The notes under the pieces are model-generated. The model ran no database searches, had not been told where the DNA came from, and saw only the letters and a program-made list of their open reading frames with translations. From Hydractinia symbiolongicarpus (Eukaryota; Cnidaria; Hydrozoa; Anthoathecata; Hydractiniidae): a stretch of 64,000 nt of DNA. The stretch spans positions 25,522,501 to 25,586,500 of the forward strand of contig NC_079886.1 in NCBI RefSeq assembly GCF_029227915.1, in the 5' to 3' direction. Positions 48,617 through 61,638 of the stretch are shown piece by piece; the first letter of the stretch is position 1, and each line of letters begins with the position of its first letter. The position numbers and the translations under genes are program-made.

Positions 48617-50852
48617 TGTTAAACGCGATGCAACTTAGAAATATCCGAAAAATATCGCTAAATACATGTTGGTACGAATATGTGACGCAACCGTTGTAAC
48701 TGAAACGGACTGATGCCGTTATAAATTCAATGATATGTAGTTTTTGAAACTGTCTCAATTTCTTCAGCGTGCGATAACGGCTAAGATTGGTCCCACAGTA
48801 AAAAATGACTAATATATCTACATTTTTAAATGAAGCGCTACCACAGCGCCCAGTGTAATCGCTGAGTACCGGCAATCATGCCAATTTAAGAAGAATGTTA
48901 TTTCATGAAGTCCAATTGTCTCATTCATCACATTTGTCAGGTCACAGTCCAAAATCAGTTCAATTAATTCCCACTGTCAATCGTTTCACTGTTAAAAGCG
49001 ATGCAACCTAGTAATATCAGAAAAATATCGCTAAATACATGTTGGTACAAATATGTGACGCAACCGTTGTAACAGAAACGGACTGATACCGTTAGAAAGT
49101 CAATTAAATGTAGTTTTTAAAACTGTCTCAATTTCTTCAGCGTGCGATAACGGCTAGGATTGGTCCCACAGTAAAAAATAACTTCTATATCTACAATTTT
49201 ATATGACGCGCTACCACAGCGCCCAGTGAAATCACTGAGTTCCGTCGATCATGCCAATTTAAGAAGAATGTTATTGCATGTAGTCCAATTGTCTCAATTA
49301 TCACATTTATAAAGTTAAAGTCCAAAATCAGTTCAATTAAGTCCCACAGTCAATCGTTTCACTGTTAGAAGCGATACAACCTAGTAATATCAGAAAAATA
49401 TCGCTAAACACATGTTGGTACAAATATGTGACGCAACCGTTGTAACAGACACGGACTGATACCGTTAGAAAGTCAATGAAATGTAGTTTTTGAAACTGTC
49501 TCAATTTCTTCAGCGTGCGATAACGGCTAAGATTGGTCCCATAGTAAAAAATGACTAATATATCTACATTTTTAAATGAAGCGCTACCACAGCGCTCAGT
49601 TTAACCGCTGAGTTCTGACAATCATGCCAATTTAAGAAGAATGTTATTTCATGGAGTCCAATTGTCTCATTCATCACATTTGTAAGGTCACAATCCAAAG
49701 TCACTTCAATTAAGTCCCACAGTCAATCGTTTCACTGTTAAAAGCGATGCAACGTAGTAATATCAGAAAAATATCGCTAAACACATGTTGGTACGAATAT
49801 GTGACGCAACCGTTGTAACAGAAACGGACTGATACCGTTAGAAAGTCAATGAAACTTAGTTTTTGAAACTGTCTCAATTTCTTCAGCGTGCGATAACGGC
49901 TAGGATTGGTCCCACAATAAAAAATGACTAATATATCTACATTTTTAAATGAAGCGCTACCACAGCGCCCAGTGTAATCGCCGAGTACCGGCAATCATGC
50001 CAATTTAAGAAGAATGTTATTTCATGAAGTCCAATTGTCTAATTCATCACATTTGTCAAGTCACAGTCCAAAATCAGTTCAATTAATCCCACAATCAATT
50101 GTTTCACTGTTAAAAGCGATGCAACCTAGTAATATCAGAAAAATATCGCTAAATACATGTTGGCACGAAAATGTGACCCAACTGTTGTAACTCAAACGGG
50201 CTGACACCGTTAGAAAGTCAATGAAATGTAGTTTTTGAAAATGTCTCAACTTGTTCGGCGTGCGATAGAGGCAAGGATTGGCACCACAGTAATAAATGAC
50301 TTATATGTCTACATTTTTAAATGAAGCGCTCCAACAGCGCCCAGTGTAATCGCTGAGTTCCGTCAATCATGTTAATTTAAGAAGAATGTTATTGAGTGGA
50401 GTCCAATTGGTTCCATTACCAAATTTAAAAAGTTAAAGTCCAAAATCAGTTCAAGTAAGTCCCACAGTCAATCGTTTCACTGTTAAAAGCGATGCAACGT
50501 AGTAATATCAGAAAAACATCGCTAAATACATGTTGGTACGAAAATGTGACGCAACCGTTGTAACTGAAACGGACTGACACCGTTAAAAATTCATTAAATA
50601 GAGTTTTTGAATCTGTCTCTATTTCTTCAGCGTGCGATAACGGCTAGGATTGGTCCTACAGTAAAAAATGACTTATTTATCTGCATTTTTTAATGAAGCG
50701 CTACCACAGCGCCCAGTGTAATCGCTGAGTTCTAGCAATCATTTCAAATTCAGAACATTGTTATTTCTTGTAGTCCAATTGCCTCAATTACCACACTTAT
50801 AAAGTTAAAGTCCAAAATCAGTTCAATTAAGACCCACAGTCAATTGTTTCAC

Positions 50853-51218
50853 CGTTAAAAGCAATGCAATCTAGTAATACCTGAAAAATATCGCTAAATA
50901 CATGGTAGTACGGATGCAACCGTTGTAACTGAAACGGACTCATACCGTTGGAAAGTCAATGAAATGTAGTTTTTGAAACTGTCTGTATTTCTTCAGCGTG
51001 CGATAACGGCTAGGATTGGTCCCACAGTAAAAAATGACTTATTAATTTAAATTTTTAAATAAGGCGCTACCACAGCGTCCAGTGTAATCGGTGAATTCCA
51101 ACAATCATGTCAAATTAAAAAGAATGTCTTTTCTAGGAGTCCAAATGTGTCATTCATTACTTTTATCAGTTCAGATTCCAAAATCAGTTCAATTAAGTCC
51201 CACAGTCAATCGTTTCAC
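50853..51218 (+). repeat. Satellite unit with 7-bp deletion (366 bp), copy 2
   Basis: Reads ACATGGTAGTACGGATGCAACC, with the same deletion and the same ACCTGAAAAATATCG mark, but with several private changes. Its start is altered to CCGTTAAAAGCAATGC. This is the most diverged member of the 7-bp-deletion lineage. Confidence 0.87.
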
Positions 51219-52336
51219 TGTTAAAAGCGTTGCAACCTAGTAATATCAGAAAAATATCGCTAAACACATGTTGGCACGAATATGTGACGCAACCGTTGTA
51301 ACAGAAACTGACTGATACCGTTAGAAAGGCAATGAAATGTAGTTTTTGAAACTGTCTCAATTTCTTCGGTGTGCGATAGCGGCTGGGATTGGTCCCACAG
51401 TAAAAAATGACTTATATATCTACATTTTTAAATAAAGCGCTACCACAGCGCCCAGTTTTACCGCTTAGTTGCGGCAACCATGCCAATTTAAGAAGAATAA
51501 TATTTCATGGAGTCCAATTGTCTCATTCATCACATTTGTAATATTACAGTCCAAAATCAGTTCAATTAAGTCCCACAGTCAATCGTTTCACTGTTAAAAT
51601 CGATGCAACCTAGTAATATCAGAAAAATATCGCTAAATACATGTTGGTACGAAAATGTGACGCAACCGTAGTAACTGAAACGGACTGATACCGTTAGAAA
51701 GTCAATGAAATGTAGTTTTTGAAACTGTCTCAATTTCTTCAGCGGGCGATTACGCCTAGGATTGGTCCCACAGTAAAAAGTGACTTATTTATCTACATTA
51801 TTAAATGAAGAGATACCACAGCGCCCAGTGTAATCGCTAAGTTCCGTCAATCATGCCAATTTAAGAAGAATGTTATTGCATGGAGTCCAATTGTCTCAAT
51901 TATCACATTTATAAAGTTAAAGACCAAAATTAGTTCAAGTATGTCCCACAGTCAATCGTTTCACTGTTAAAAGCGATGCAACCTAGTAATATCAGAAAAA
52001 TATCGCTAAATACATGTTGGTACGAATATGTGACGCAACCGTTGTAACTGAAACGGATGACACCGTTACAAAGTCAATAAAATGGAGTTTTTGAAACTGT
52101 CTCTATTTCTTCAGAGTGCGATAACGGCTAGGATTGGTCCTACAGTAAAAAATGACTTATTTATCGGCATTTTTTAATGAAGCGCTACCACAGCGCCCAG
52201 TGTAATCGCTGAGTTCTAGCAATCATTTCAAATTCAGAACATTGTTATTTCTTGGAGTCCAATTGCCTCAATTATCACACTTATAAAGTTAAAGTCCAAA
52301 ATCAGTTCAATTAAGTCCCACAGTCAATCGTTTCAC

Positions 52337-52701
52337 TGTTAAAAGCGATGCAATCTAGTAATACCTGAAAAATATCGCTAAATACATGGTGGTACGGACG
52401 CAACCGTTGTAACTGAAACGGACTGATACCGTTAGATAGTCAATGAAATGTAGTTTTTGAAACTGTCTCTATTTCTTCAGCGTGCGATAACGGCTAGGAT
52501 TGGTCCTACAGTAAAAAATGACTTATTTATCTGCATTTTTATATGAAGCGCTGCCACAGCGCCCAGTGTAATCGCTGAGTTCTAGCAATCATGTCAAATT
52601 CAGAACATTGTTATTTCTTGGAGTCCAATTGTCTCATTTATCACACTTATAAAGTTAAAGTCCAAAATCAGTTCAATTAATCCCACAGTCAATCGTTTCA
52701 C
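52337..52701 (+). repeat. Satellite unit with 7-bp and 1-bp deletions (365 bp), copy 3
   Basis: Carries GGTACGGACGC and the ACCTGAAAAATATCG mark. It has also lost one G near its end (TTAATCCCAC instead of TTAAGTCCCAC), giving 365 bp. The same single-base loss recurs in the units at 49736 and 59036. Confidence 0.88.
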
Positions 52702-54193
52702 TGTTAAAAGCGATACAACCTAGTAATATCAGAAAAATATCGCTAAACACATGTTGGTACGCATATGTGACGCAACCGTTGTAACAGAAACGGACTGATA
52801 CCGTTAGAAAGTCAATGAAATGTAGTTTTTGAAACTGTCTCAATTTCTTCAGCGTGCGATAACGGCTAGGATTGGTCCCACAGTAAAAAATGACTAATAT
52901 ATCTACATTTTTAAATGAAGCGCTACCACAGCGCCCAGTGTAATCGCTGAGTACCGGCAATCATGCCAATTTAAGAAGAATGTTATTTCATGGAGTCCAA
53001 TTGTCTCATTCATCACATTTGTCAAGTCACAGTCCAAAATCAGTTCAATTAAGTCCCACAATCAATTGTTTCACTGTTAAAAGCGATGCAACCTAGTAAT
53101 ATCAGAAAAATATTGCTAAAAACATGTTGGTACGAAAATGTGACCCAAGCGTTGTAACTGAAACGGACTTATACCGTTAGAAAGTCAATGAAATTTAGTT
53201 TTTTAAAATGTCTCAATTTCTTCGGCGAGCGATAGCGGCTAGGATTGGTCCCACAGTAAAAAATGACTTATATATCTACATTTTCAAATGAAGCGCTACC
53301 ACAGCGCCCAGTGTAATCGCTGAGTTCCGGCAATCATGCCAATTTAAGAAGAATGTTATTTCATGGAGTACAATTTTCTCATTCATCACATTTGTAAGGT
53401 CACAGTCCAAAATCACTTCAATTAAGTCCCACAGTCAATCGTTTCACTGTTAAAAGCGATGCAACCTAGTAATATCAGAAAAATATCGCTAAATACATGT
53501 TGGCACGAATATGTGACGCAACCGTTGTAACAGAAACGGACTGATACCGTTAGAAAGTCAATGAAATGTAGTTTTTGAAACTGTCTCAATTTCTTCAGCG
53601 TGCGATAACGGCTAGAATTGGTCCCACAGTAAAAAATGACTTATATATCTACATTTTTAAATGAAGCGCTACCACAGCGCCCGGTGTAATCGCTGAGCAC
53701 CGGCAATCATGGCAATTTAAGAAGAATGTTATTTCATGGAATCCAATTGTCTCATTCATCACATTTGTCAGGTCACAGTCCAAAATCAGTTCAATTAAGT
53801 CGTATAGTCAATCGTTTCACTGTTAAAAGCGATGCAACCTAGTAATATCAGAAAAATATCGCTAAATACATGTTGGTACGAAAATGTGACCTAACTGTTG
53901 TAACTGAAACGGATTGATACCGTTGCGAAGTCAATGAAAGGCAGTTTTTGAAACTGTCTCAATTTCCTCGGCGTGCGATAGCGGCTAGGATTGGTCCCAC
54001 AGTAAAAAATGACTTATATATCTACATTTTTAAATGAAGCGCTACCACAGTGCCCAGTTTAATCGCTGAGTTCCGACAATCATGCCAATTTAAGAAGAAT
54101 GTTATTGCATGTATTCCAATTGTCTCAATTATCACATTTATAAAGTTAAAGTCCAAAATCAGTTCAAGTATGTCCAACAGTCGATCGTTTCAC

Positions 54194-56058
54194 TGTTATA
54201 AGCGATGCAACCTAGTAAAATCAGAAAAATATCGCTAAATACATGTTGGCACGAATATGTGACGCAACCGTTGTAACAGAAACGGACTGATACCGTTAGA
54301 AAGTCAATGAAATGTAGTTTTTGAAACTGTCTCAATTTCTTCAGCGTGCGATAACGGCTAGAATTGGTCCCACAGTAAAAAATGACTTATATATCTACAT
54401 TTTTAAATGAAGCGCTACCACAGCGCCCGGTGTAATCGCTGAGCACCGGCAATCATGGCAATTTAAGAAGAATGTTATTTCATGGAATCCAATTGTCTCA
54501 TTCATCACATTTGTCAGGTCACAGTCCAAAATCAATTCAATTAAGTCCTATAGTCAATCGTTTCACTGTTAAAAGCGATGCAACCTAGTAATATCAGAAA
54601 AATATCGCTAAATACATGTTGGTACGAAAATGTGACCTAACCGTTGTAACTGAAACGGATTGATACCGTTAGAAAGTCAATGAAATGCAGTTTTTGAAAC
54701 TGTCTCAATTTCCCCGGCGTGCGATAGCGGCTAGGATTGGTCCCACAGTAAAAAATGACTTATATATCTACATTTTTAAATGAAGCGCTGCCACAGTGCC
54801 CAGTTTAATTGCTGACTTCCGGCAATCATGCCAATTTAAAAAGAATGTTATTTCATGGAGTCCATTTTTCTCATTCATCACATTTGTAAGGTCACAGTCC
54901 AAAATCAGTTCAATTAAGTCCCACAGTCAATCGTTTCACTGTTAAAAGTGAAGCAACCTAGTAATATCAAAATAATATCGCTAAATACATGTTGGTACGA
55001 AAATGTGACCTAACCGTTGTAACTGAAACGGATTGATCCCGTTAGAAAGTCAATGAAATGCAGTTTTTAGAACTGTCTCAATTTCCTCGGCGTGCGATAG
55101 CGGCTAGGATTGGTCCCACAGTAAAAAATGACTTATATATCTACATTTTTAAATGAAGCGCTACCACAGTGCCCAGTTTAATTGCTGAGTTCCGGCAATC
55201 ATGCCAATTTAAGAAGAATGTTATTTCATGGAGTCCATTTTTCTCATTTATCACATTTGTAAGGTCACAGTCCAAAATCAGTTCAATTAAGTCCCACAGT
55301 CAATCGTTTCACTGTTAAAAGCGATGCAACCTAGTAATATCAGAAAAATATCGCTAAATACATGTTGGTACGAAAATGTGACCCAACTGTTGTAACTCAA
55401 ACGGACTGATACCGTTAGAAATTCAATGATATGTAGTTTTTGAAACTGTCTCCATTCCTTCACCGCCCGCTAACGGCTACGATTGCTCCCACAGTAAAAA
55501 ATGACTTATTTATCTAAATTTTTAACTGAAACGCTACCACAGCGCCCAGTGTAATGGCTGAGTCCGGGCAATCATGACAAATTAAAAAGAATGTTATTTC
55601 TTGGAGTCTACTTGTGTCATTTATCACAATTATATGCTCATATTGCAAAATCAGTTCAATTAAGTCCCACAATCAATCGTTTCACTGTTAAAAGCGATGC
55701 AACTTAGTAATATCAGAACACTATCGCTAAATACATGTTGGTACCACTATGTGACGCAACCGTTGTAACTGAAACGGACTGATACCGTTTGAAAATCAAT
55801 GAAATGTAGTTTTTGAAACTGTCTCTATTTCTTCACCGCCCGCTAACGGCTACGATTGGTCGCACAGTAAAAAATGAATTATTTATCTAAATGTTTGAAT
55901 AAAGCGCTACCACAGCGCCCTGTGTAATGGCTGAGTTCGGGCAACAATGACATATTAAAAATAATGTTATTTCTTAGAGTTCACTTGTGTCATTTATCAC
56001 ATTTATTAGCTCATATTGCAAAATCAATTCAATTAACTCTCACAGTCAATCGTTTCAC
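54194..56058 (+). repeat. Satellite units 149-153, copied from the 36-38 kb type
   Basis: Units start at 54194, 54567, 54940, 55313 and 55686. The first three match units 36316-37062 at 17,878 bp, including the shared CCTAGTAAAATCAG of the first. The last two match 37808-38181 at 17,505 bp, one unit shorter. The units at 54940-55686 also match 61639-62385 at 6,699 bp. The block therefore sits in three places in the window. Confidence 0.82.
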
Positions 56059-56804
56059 TGTTAAAAGCGATGCAACCTAGTAATATCAGAAAAATATCGC
56101 TAAACACATGCTGGTACGAATATGTGACGCAACCGTTGTAACAGACACGGACTGATACCGTTACAAAGTCAATGAAATGTAGTTTTTGAAACTGTCTCAA
56201 TTTCTTCAGCGTGCGATAACGGCTAAGATTGGTCCCACAGTAAAAAATGACTAATATATCTACATTTTTAAATGAAGCGCTACCACAGCGTCCAGTTTAA
56301 CTGCTGAGTTCCGACAATCATGCCAATTTAAGAAGAATGTTATTTCATGGAGTCCAATTGTCTCATTCATCACATTTGTAAGGTCACAGGGCAAAGTCAC
56401 TTCAATTAAGTCCCACAGTCAATCGTTTCACTGTTAAAAGCGATGCAACGTAGTAATATCAGAAAAATATCGCTAAACACATGTTGGTACAAATATGTGA
56501 CGCAACCGTTGTAACAGAAACGGACTGATACCGTTAGAAAGTCAATGAAATGTAGTTTTTGAAAATGTCTCAACTTCTTCGGCAAGCGATAGCGGCTAGG
56601 ATTGGTCCCACAGTAAAAAATGACTTATATATCTACATTTTTAAATGAAGCGCTACCACAGCGCCCAGTTTATCCGCTGAGTTCCGACAATCATGCCAAT
56701 TTAAGAAAAATGTTATTTTATGGAGTCCAATTGTCTCATTCATCACATTTGTAAGGTCACAATCCAAAGTCACTTCAATTAAGTCCCACAGTCAATCGTT
56801 TCAC
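56059..56804 (+). repeat. Satellite units 154-155
   Basis: Units start at 56059 and 56432. They match units 49363 and 49736 at an offset of 6,696 bp, sharing CAGACACGGACTG and GATGCAACGTAG respectively. The second unit then changes to a TCTCAACTTCTTCGGCAAGCG middle, so it is mosaic. Confidence 0.8.
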
Positions 56805-59035
56805 TGTTAAAAGCGATGCAACGTAGTAATATCAGAAAAATATCGCTAAATACATGTTGGCACGAAAATGTGACCCAACTGTTGTAAATCAAACGGGCTG
56901 ACACCGTTAGAAAGTCAATGAAATGTAGTTTTTGAAAATGTCTCAACTTGTTCGGCGTGCGATAGAGGCAAGGATTGGTACCACAGTAATAAATGACTTA
57001 TATGTCTACATTTTTAAATAAAGCGCTCCAACAGCGCCCAGTGTAATCGCTGAGTTCCGTCAATCATGTTAATTTAAGAAGAATGTTATTGCGTGGAGTC
57101 CAATTGTTTCAATTATCAAATTTAAAAAGTTAAAGTCCAAAATCAGTTCAAGTAAGTCCCACAGTCAATCGTTTCACTGTTAAAAGCGATGCAACGTAGT
57201 AATATCAGAAAAACATCGCTAAATACATGTTGGTACGAAAATGTGACGCAACCGTTGTAACAGAAACTGACTGATACCGTTAGAAAGGCAATGAAATGTA
57301 GTTTTTGAAACTGTCTCAATTTCTTCGGTGTGCGATAGCGGCTGGGATTGGTCCCACAGTAAAAAATGACTTATATATCTACATTTTTAAATGAAGCGCT
57401 ACCACAGCGCCCAGTTTTACCGCTTAGTTGCGGCAATCATGCCAATTTAAGAAGAATAATATTTCATGGAGTCCAATTGTCTCATTCATCACATTTGTAA
57501 TATCACAGTCCAAAATAAGTTCAATTAAGTCCCACAGTCAATCGTTTCACTGTTAAAATCGATGCGATCTAGTAATATCAGAAAAATATCGCTAAATACA
57601 TGTTGGTACGAAAATGTGACGCAACCGTAGTAACTGAAACGGACTGATACCGTTAGAAAGTCAATAAAATGTAGTTTTTGAAACTGTCTCAATTTCTTCA
57701 GCGTGTGATAACGCCTAGGATTGGACCCACAGTAAAAAGTGACTTATTTGTCTACATTATTAAATGAAGAGATACCACAGCGCCCAGTGTAATCGCTAAG
57801 TTCCGTCAATCATGCCAATTTAAGAAGAATGTTATTGCATGGAGTCCAATTGTCTCAATTATCACATTTATAAAGTTAAAGTCCAAAATTAGTTCAAGTA
57901 TGTCCCACAGTCAATCGTTTCACTGTTAAAAGCGATGCAACCTAGTAATATCAGAAAAATATCGCTAAATACATGTTGGTACAAAGATGTGACGCAACCG
58001 TTGTAACTGAAACGGACTGACACCGTTAGAAAGTCAATAAAATGGAGTTTTTGAAACTGTCTCTATTTCTTCAGCGTGCGATAACGGCTAGGATTGGTCC
58101 TACAGTAAAAAATGACTTATTTATCGGCATTTTTTAATGAAGCGCTACCACAGCGACCAGTGTAATCGCTGAGTTCTAGCAATCATTTCAAATTCAGAAC
58201 ATTGTTATTTCTTGGAGTCCAATTGCCTCAATTATCACACTTATAAAGTTAAAGTCCAAAATCAGTTCAATTGAGTCCCACAGTCAATCGTTTCACTGTT
58301 AAAAGCGATGCAATCTAGTAATACCTGAAAAATATCGCTAAATACATGGTGGTACGGACGCAACCGTTGTAACTGAAACGGACTGATACCGTTAGAAAGT
58401 CAATGAAATGTAGTTTTTGAAACTGTCTCAATTTCTTCAGCGTGCGATAACGGCTAGAATTGGTCCCACAGTAAAAAATGACTTATATATCTACATTTTT
58501 AAATGAAGCCCTACCACAGCGCCCGGTGTAATCGCTGAGCACCGGCAATCATGGCAATTTAAGAAGAATGTTATTTCATGGAATCCAATTGTCTCATTCA
58601 TCACATTTGTCAGGTCACAGTCCAAAATGAGTTCAATTAAGTCCTATAGTCAATCGTTTCACTGTTAAAAGCGATGCAACCTAGTAATATTAGAAAAATA
58701 TCGCTAAATACATGTTGGTACGAAAATGTGACCTAACCTTTGTAACTGAAACGGATTGATACCGTTTAAAAGTCAATGAAATGCAGTTTTTGAAACTGTC
58801 TCAATTTCCCCGGCGTGCGATAGCGGTTAGGATTGGTCCCACAGTAAAAAATGAATTATATATCTACATTTTTAAATGAAGCGCTGCCACAGTGCCCAGT
58901 TTAATTGCTGAGTTCCGGCAATCATGCCAATTTAAGAAGAATGTTATTTCATGGAGTCCATTTTTCTCATTCATCACATTTGTAAGGTCACAGTCCAAAA
59001 TCAGTTCAATTAAGTCCCACAGTCAATCGTTTCAC
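56805..59035 (+). repeat. 2,231-bp duplicated block, left copy (6 units)
   Basis: Units start at 56805, 57178, 57551, 57924, 58297 and 58663. They match 59408-61638 unit for unit at 2,603 bp. Shared marks include GTTGTAAATCAAACGGG, GGTACCACAGTAATAAATGAC, GATGCGATCTAG and the 7-bp-deleted unit. The unit at 57178 is mosaic between the types at 50481 and 51219. Confidence 0.88.
58297..58662 (+). repeat. Satellite unit with 7-bp deletion (366 bp), copy 4
   Basis: Same deletion and marks as the unit at 44894, and flanked by the same neighbours over about 800 bp, so the whole segment was copied rather than the deletion arising again. Confidence 0.9.
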
Positions 59036-59407
59036 TGTTAAAAGCGATGCAACGTAGTAATATCAGAAAAATATCGCTAAATACATGTTGGTACGAATAT
59101 GTGACGCAACCGTTGTAGCAGAAACGGACTGATACCGTTAGAAAGTCAATGAAACTTAGTTTTTGAAACTGTCTCAATTTCTTCAGCGTGCGATAACGGC
59201 TAGGATTGGTCCCACAGTAAAAAATGGCTAATATATCTACATTTTTATATGAAGCGCTACCACAGCGCCCAGTGTAATCGCTGAGTACCGGCAATCATGC
59301 CAATTTAAGAAGAATGGTGTTTCATGGAGTCCAATTGTCTAATTCATCAGATTTGTCAAGTCACAGTCCAAAATCAGTCCAATTAATCCCACAATCAATT
59401 GTTTCAC
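59036..59407 (+). repeat. Spacer unit between the two 2,231-bp blocks (372 bp)
   Basis: This unit has no counterpart at the matching position after the second block. It is instead closest to the unit at 49736, sharing GAAACTTAGTTTTTG, at 9,300 bp. It has lost one G near its end (CCAATTAATCCCAC). Its minus-strand frame at 59010-59294 overlaps the unit boundary and is incidental. Confidence 0.85.
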
Positions 59408-61638
59408 TGTTAAAAGCGATGCAACCTAGTAATATCAGAAAAATATCGCTAAATACATGTTGGCACGAAAATGTGACCCAACTGTTGTAAATCAAACGGG
59501 CTGACACCGTTAGAAAGTCAATGAAATGTAGTTTTTGAAAATGTCTCAACTTGTTCGGCGTGCGATAGAGGCAAGGATTGGTACCACAGTAATAAATGAC
59601 TTATATGTCTACATTTTTAAATAAAGCGCTCCAACAGCGCCCAGTGTAATCGCTGAGTTCCGTCAATCATGTTAATTTAAGAAGAATGTTATTGCGTGGA
59701 GTCCAATTGTTTCAATTATCAAATTTAAAAAGTTAAAGTCCAAAATCAGTTCAAGTAAGTCCCACAGTCAATCGTTTCACTGTTAAAAGCGATGCAACGT
59801 AGTAATATCAGAAAAACATCGCTAAATACATGTTGGTACGAAAATGTGACGCAACCGTTGTAACAGAAACTGACTGATACCGTTAGAAAGGCAATGAAAT
59901 GTAGTTTTTGAAACTGTCTCAATTTCTTCGGTGTGCGATAGCGGCTGGGATTGGTCCCACAGTAAAAAATGACTTATATATCTACATTTTTAAATGAAGC
60001 GCTAACACAGCGCCCAGTTTTACCGCTTAGTTGCGGCAATCATGCCAATTTAAGAAGAATAATATTTCATGGAGTCCAATTGTCTCATTCATCACATTTG
60101 TAATATCACAGTCCAAAATCAGTTCAATTAAGTCCCACAGTCAATCGTTTCACTGTTAAAATCGATGCGATCTAGTAATATCAGAAAAATATCGCTAAAT
60201 ACATGTTGGTACGAAAATGTGACGCAACCGTAGTAACTGAAACGGACTGATACCGTTAGAAAGTCAATAAAATGTAGTTTTTGAAACTGTCTCAATTTCT
60301 TCAGCGTGCGATAACGCCTAGGATTGGACCCACAGTAAAAAGTGACTTATTTGTCTACATTATTAAATGAAGAGATACCACAGCGCCCAGTGTAATCGCT
60401 AAGTTCCGTCAATCATGCCAATTTAAGAAGAATGTTATTGCATGGAGTCCAATTGTTTCAATTATCACATTTATAAAGTTAAAGTCCAAAATTAGTTCAA
60501 GTATGTCCCACAGTCAATCGTTTCACTGTTAAAAGCGATGCAACCTAGTAATATCAGAAAAATATCGCTAAATACATGTTGGTACAAAGATGTGACGCAA
60601 CCGTTGTAACTGAAACGGACTGACACCGTTAGAAAGTCAATAAAATGGAGTTTTTGAAACTGTCTCTATTTCTTCAGCGTGCGATAACGGCTAGGATTGG
60701 TCCTACAGTAAAAAATGACTTATTTATCGGCATTTTTTAATGAAGCGCTACCACAGCGACCAGTGTAATCGCTGAGTTCTAGCAATCATTTCAAATTCAG
60801 AACATTGTTATTTCTTGGAGTCCAATTGCCTCAATTATCACACTTATAAAGTTAAAGTCCAAAATCAGTTCAATTGAGTCCCACAGTCAATCGTTTCACT
60901 GTTAAAAGCGATGCAATCTAGTAATACCTGAAAAATATCGCTAAATACATGGTGGTACGGACGCAACCGTTGTAACTGAAACGGACTGATACCGTTAGAA
61001 AGTCAATGAAATGTAGTTTTTGAAACTGTCTCAATTTCTTCAGCGTGCGATAACGGCTAGAATTGGTCCCACAGTAAAAAATGACTTATATATCTACATT
61101 TTTAAATGAAGCCCTACCACAGCGCCCGGTGTAATCGCTGAGCACCGGCAATCATGGCAATTTAAGAAGAATGTTATTTCATGGAATCCAATTGTCTCAT
61201 TCATCACATTTGTCAGGTCACAGTCCAAAATGAGTTCAATTAAGTCCTATAGTCAATCGTTTCACTGTTAAAAGCGATGCAACCTAGTAATATTAGAAAA
61301 ATATCGCTAAATACATGTTGGTACGAAAATGTGACCTAACCTTTGTAACTGAAACGGATTGATACCGTTTAAAAGTCAATGAAATGCAGTTTTTGAAACT
61401 GTCTCAATTTCCCCGGCGTGCGATAGCGGTTAGGATTGGTCCCACAGTAAAAAATGAATTATATATCTACATTTTTAAATGAAGCGCTGCCACAGTGCCC
61501 AGTTTAATTGCTGAGTTCCGGCAATCATGCCAATTTAAGAAGAATGTTATTTCATGGAGTCCATTTTTCTCATTCATCACATTTGTAAGGTCACAGTCCA
61601 AAATCAGTTCAATTAAGTCCCACAGTCAATCGTTTCAC
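59408..61638 (+). repeat. 2,231-bp duplicated block, right copy (6 units)
   Basis: Units start at 59408, 59781, 60154, 60527, 60900 and 61266. All six are 2,603 bp after their partners and nearly identical. The few differences include GCGTGTGATAACG (left) versus GCGTGCGATAACG (right). Confidence 0.88.
60900..61265 (+). repeat. Satellite unit with 7-bp deletion (366 bp), copy 5
   Basis: Partner of the unit at 58297 in the second 2,231-bp block, with the same deletion and flanks. Confidence 0.9.

Larger units (their letters stand above)
48617..54193 (+). repeat. Heterogeneous satellite units 134-148
   Basis: Units start at 48617, 48990, 49363, 49736, 50108, 50481, 50853, 51219, 51592, 51965, 52337, 52702, 53075, 53448 and 53821. 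Neighbouring units differ more than elsewhere and I see no short higher-order period. Single-base deletions occur in the units at 49736 (TTAATCCCAC), 50481 and 51965 (CGGATGACACC). Two units carry the 7-bp deletion. Parts reappear downstream: 49363-49736 at 6,696 bp, and 49736-50481 at 9,300 bp. Confidence 0.8.

Noticed and set aside
48582-59294. Minus-strand frames of 94-97 codons (48582, 49710, 52673, 59010)
   Set aside because: They lie in ordinary satellite units at the same unit position and are ended by stops present in most units. They do not resemble a known protein family.
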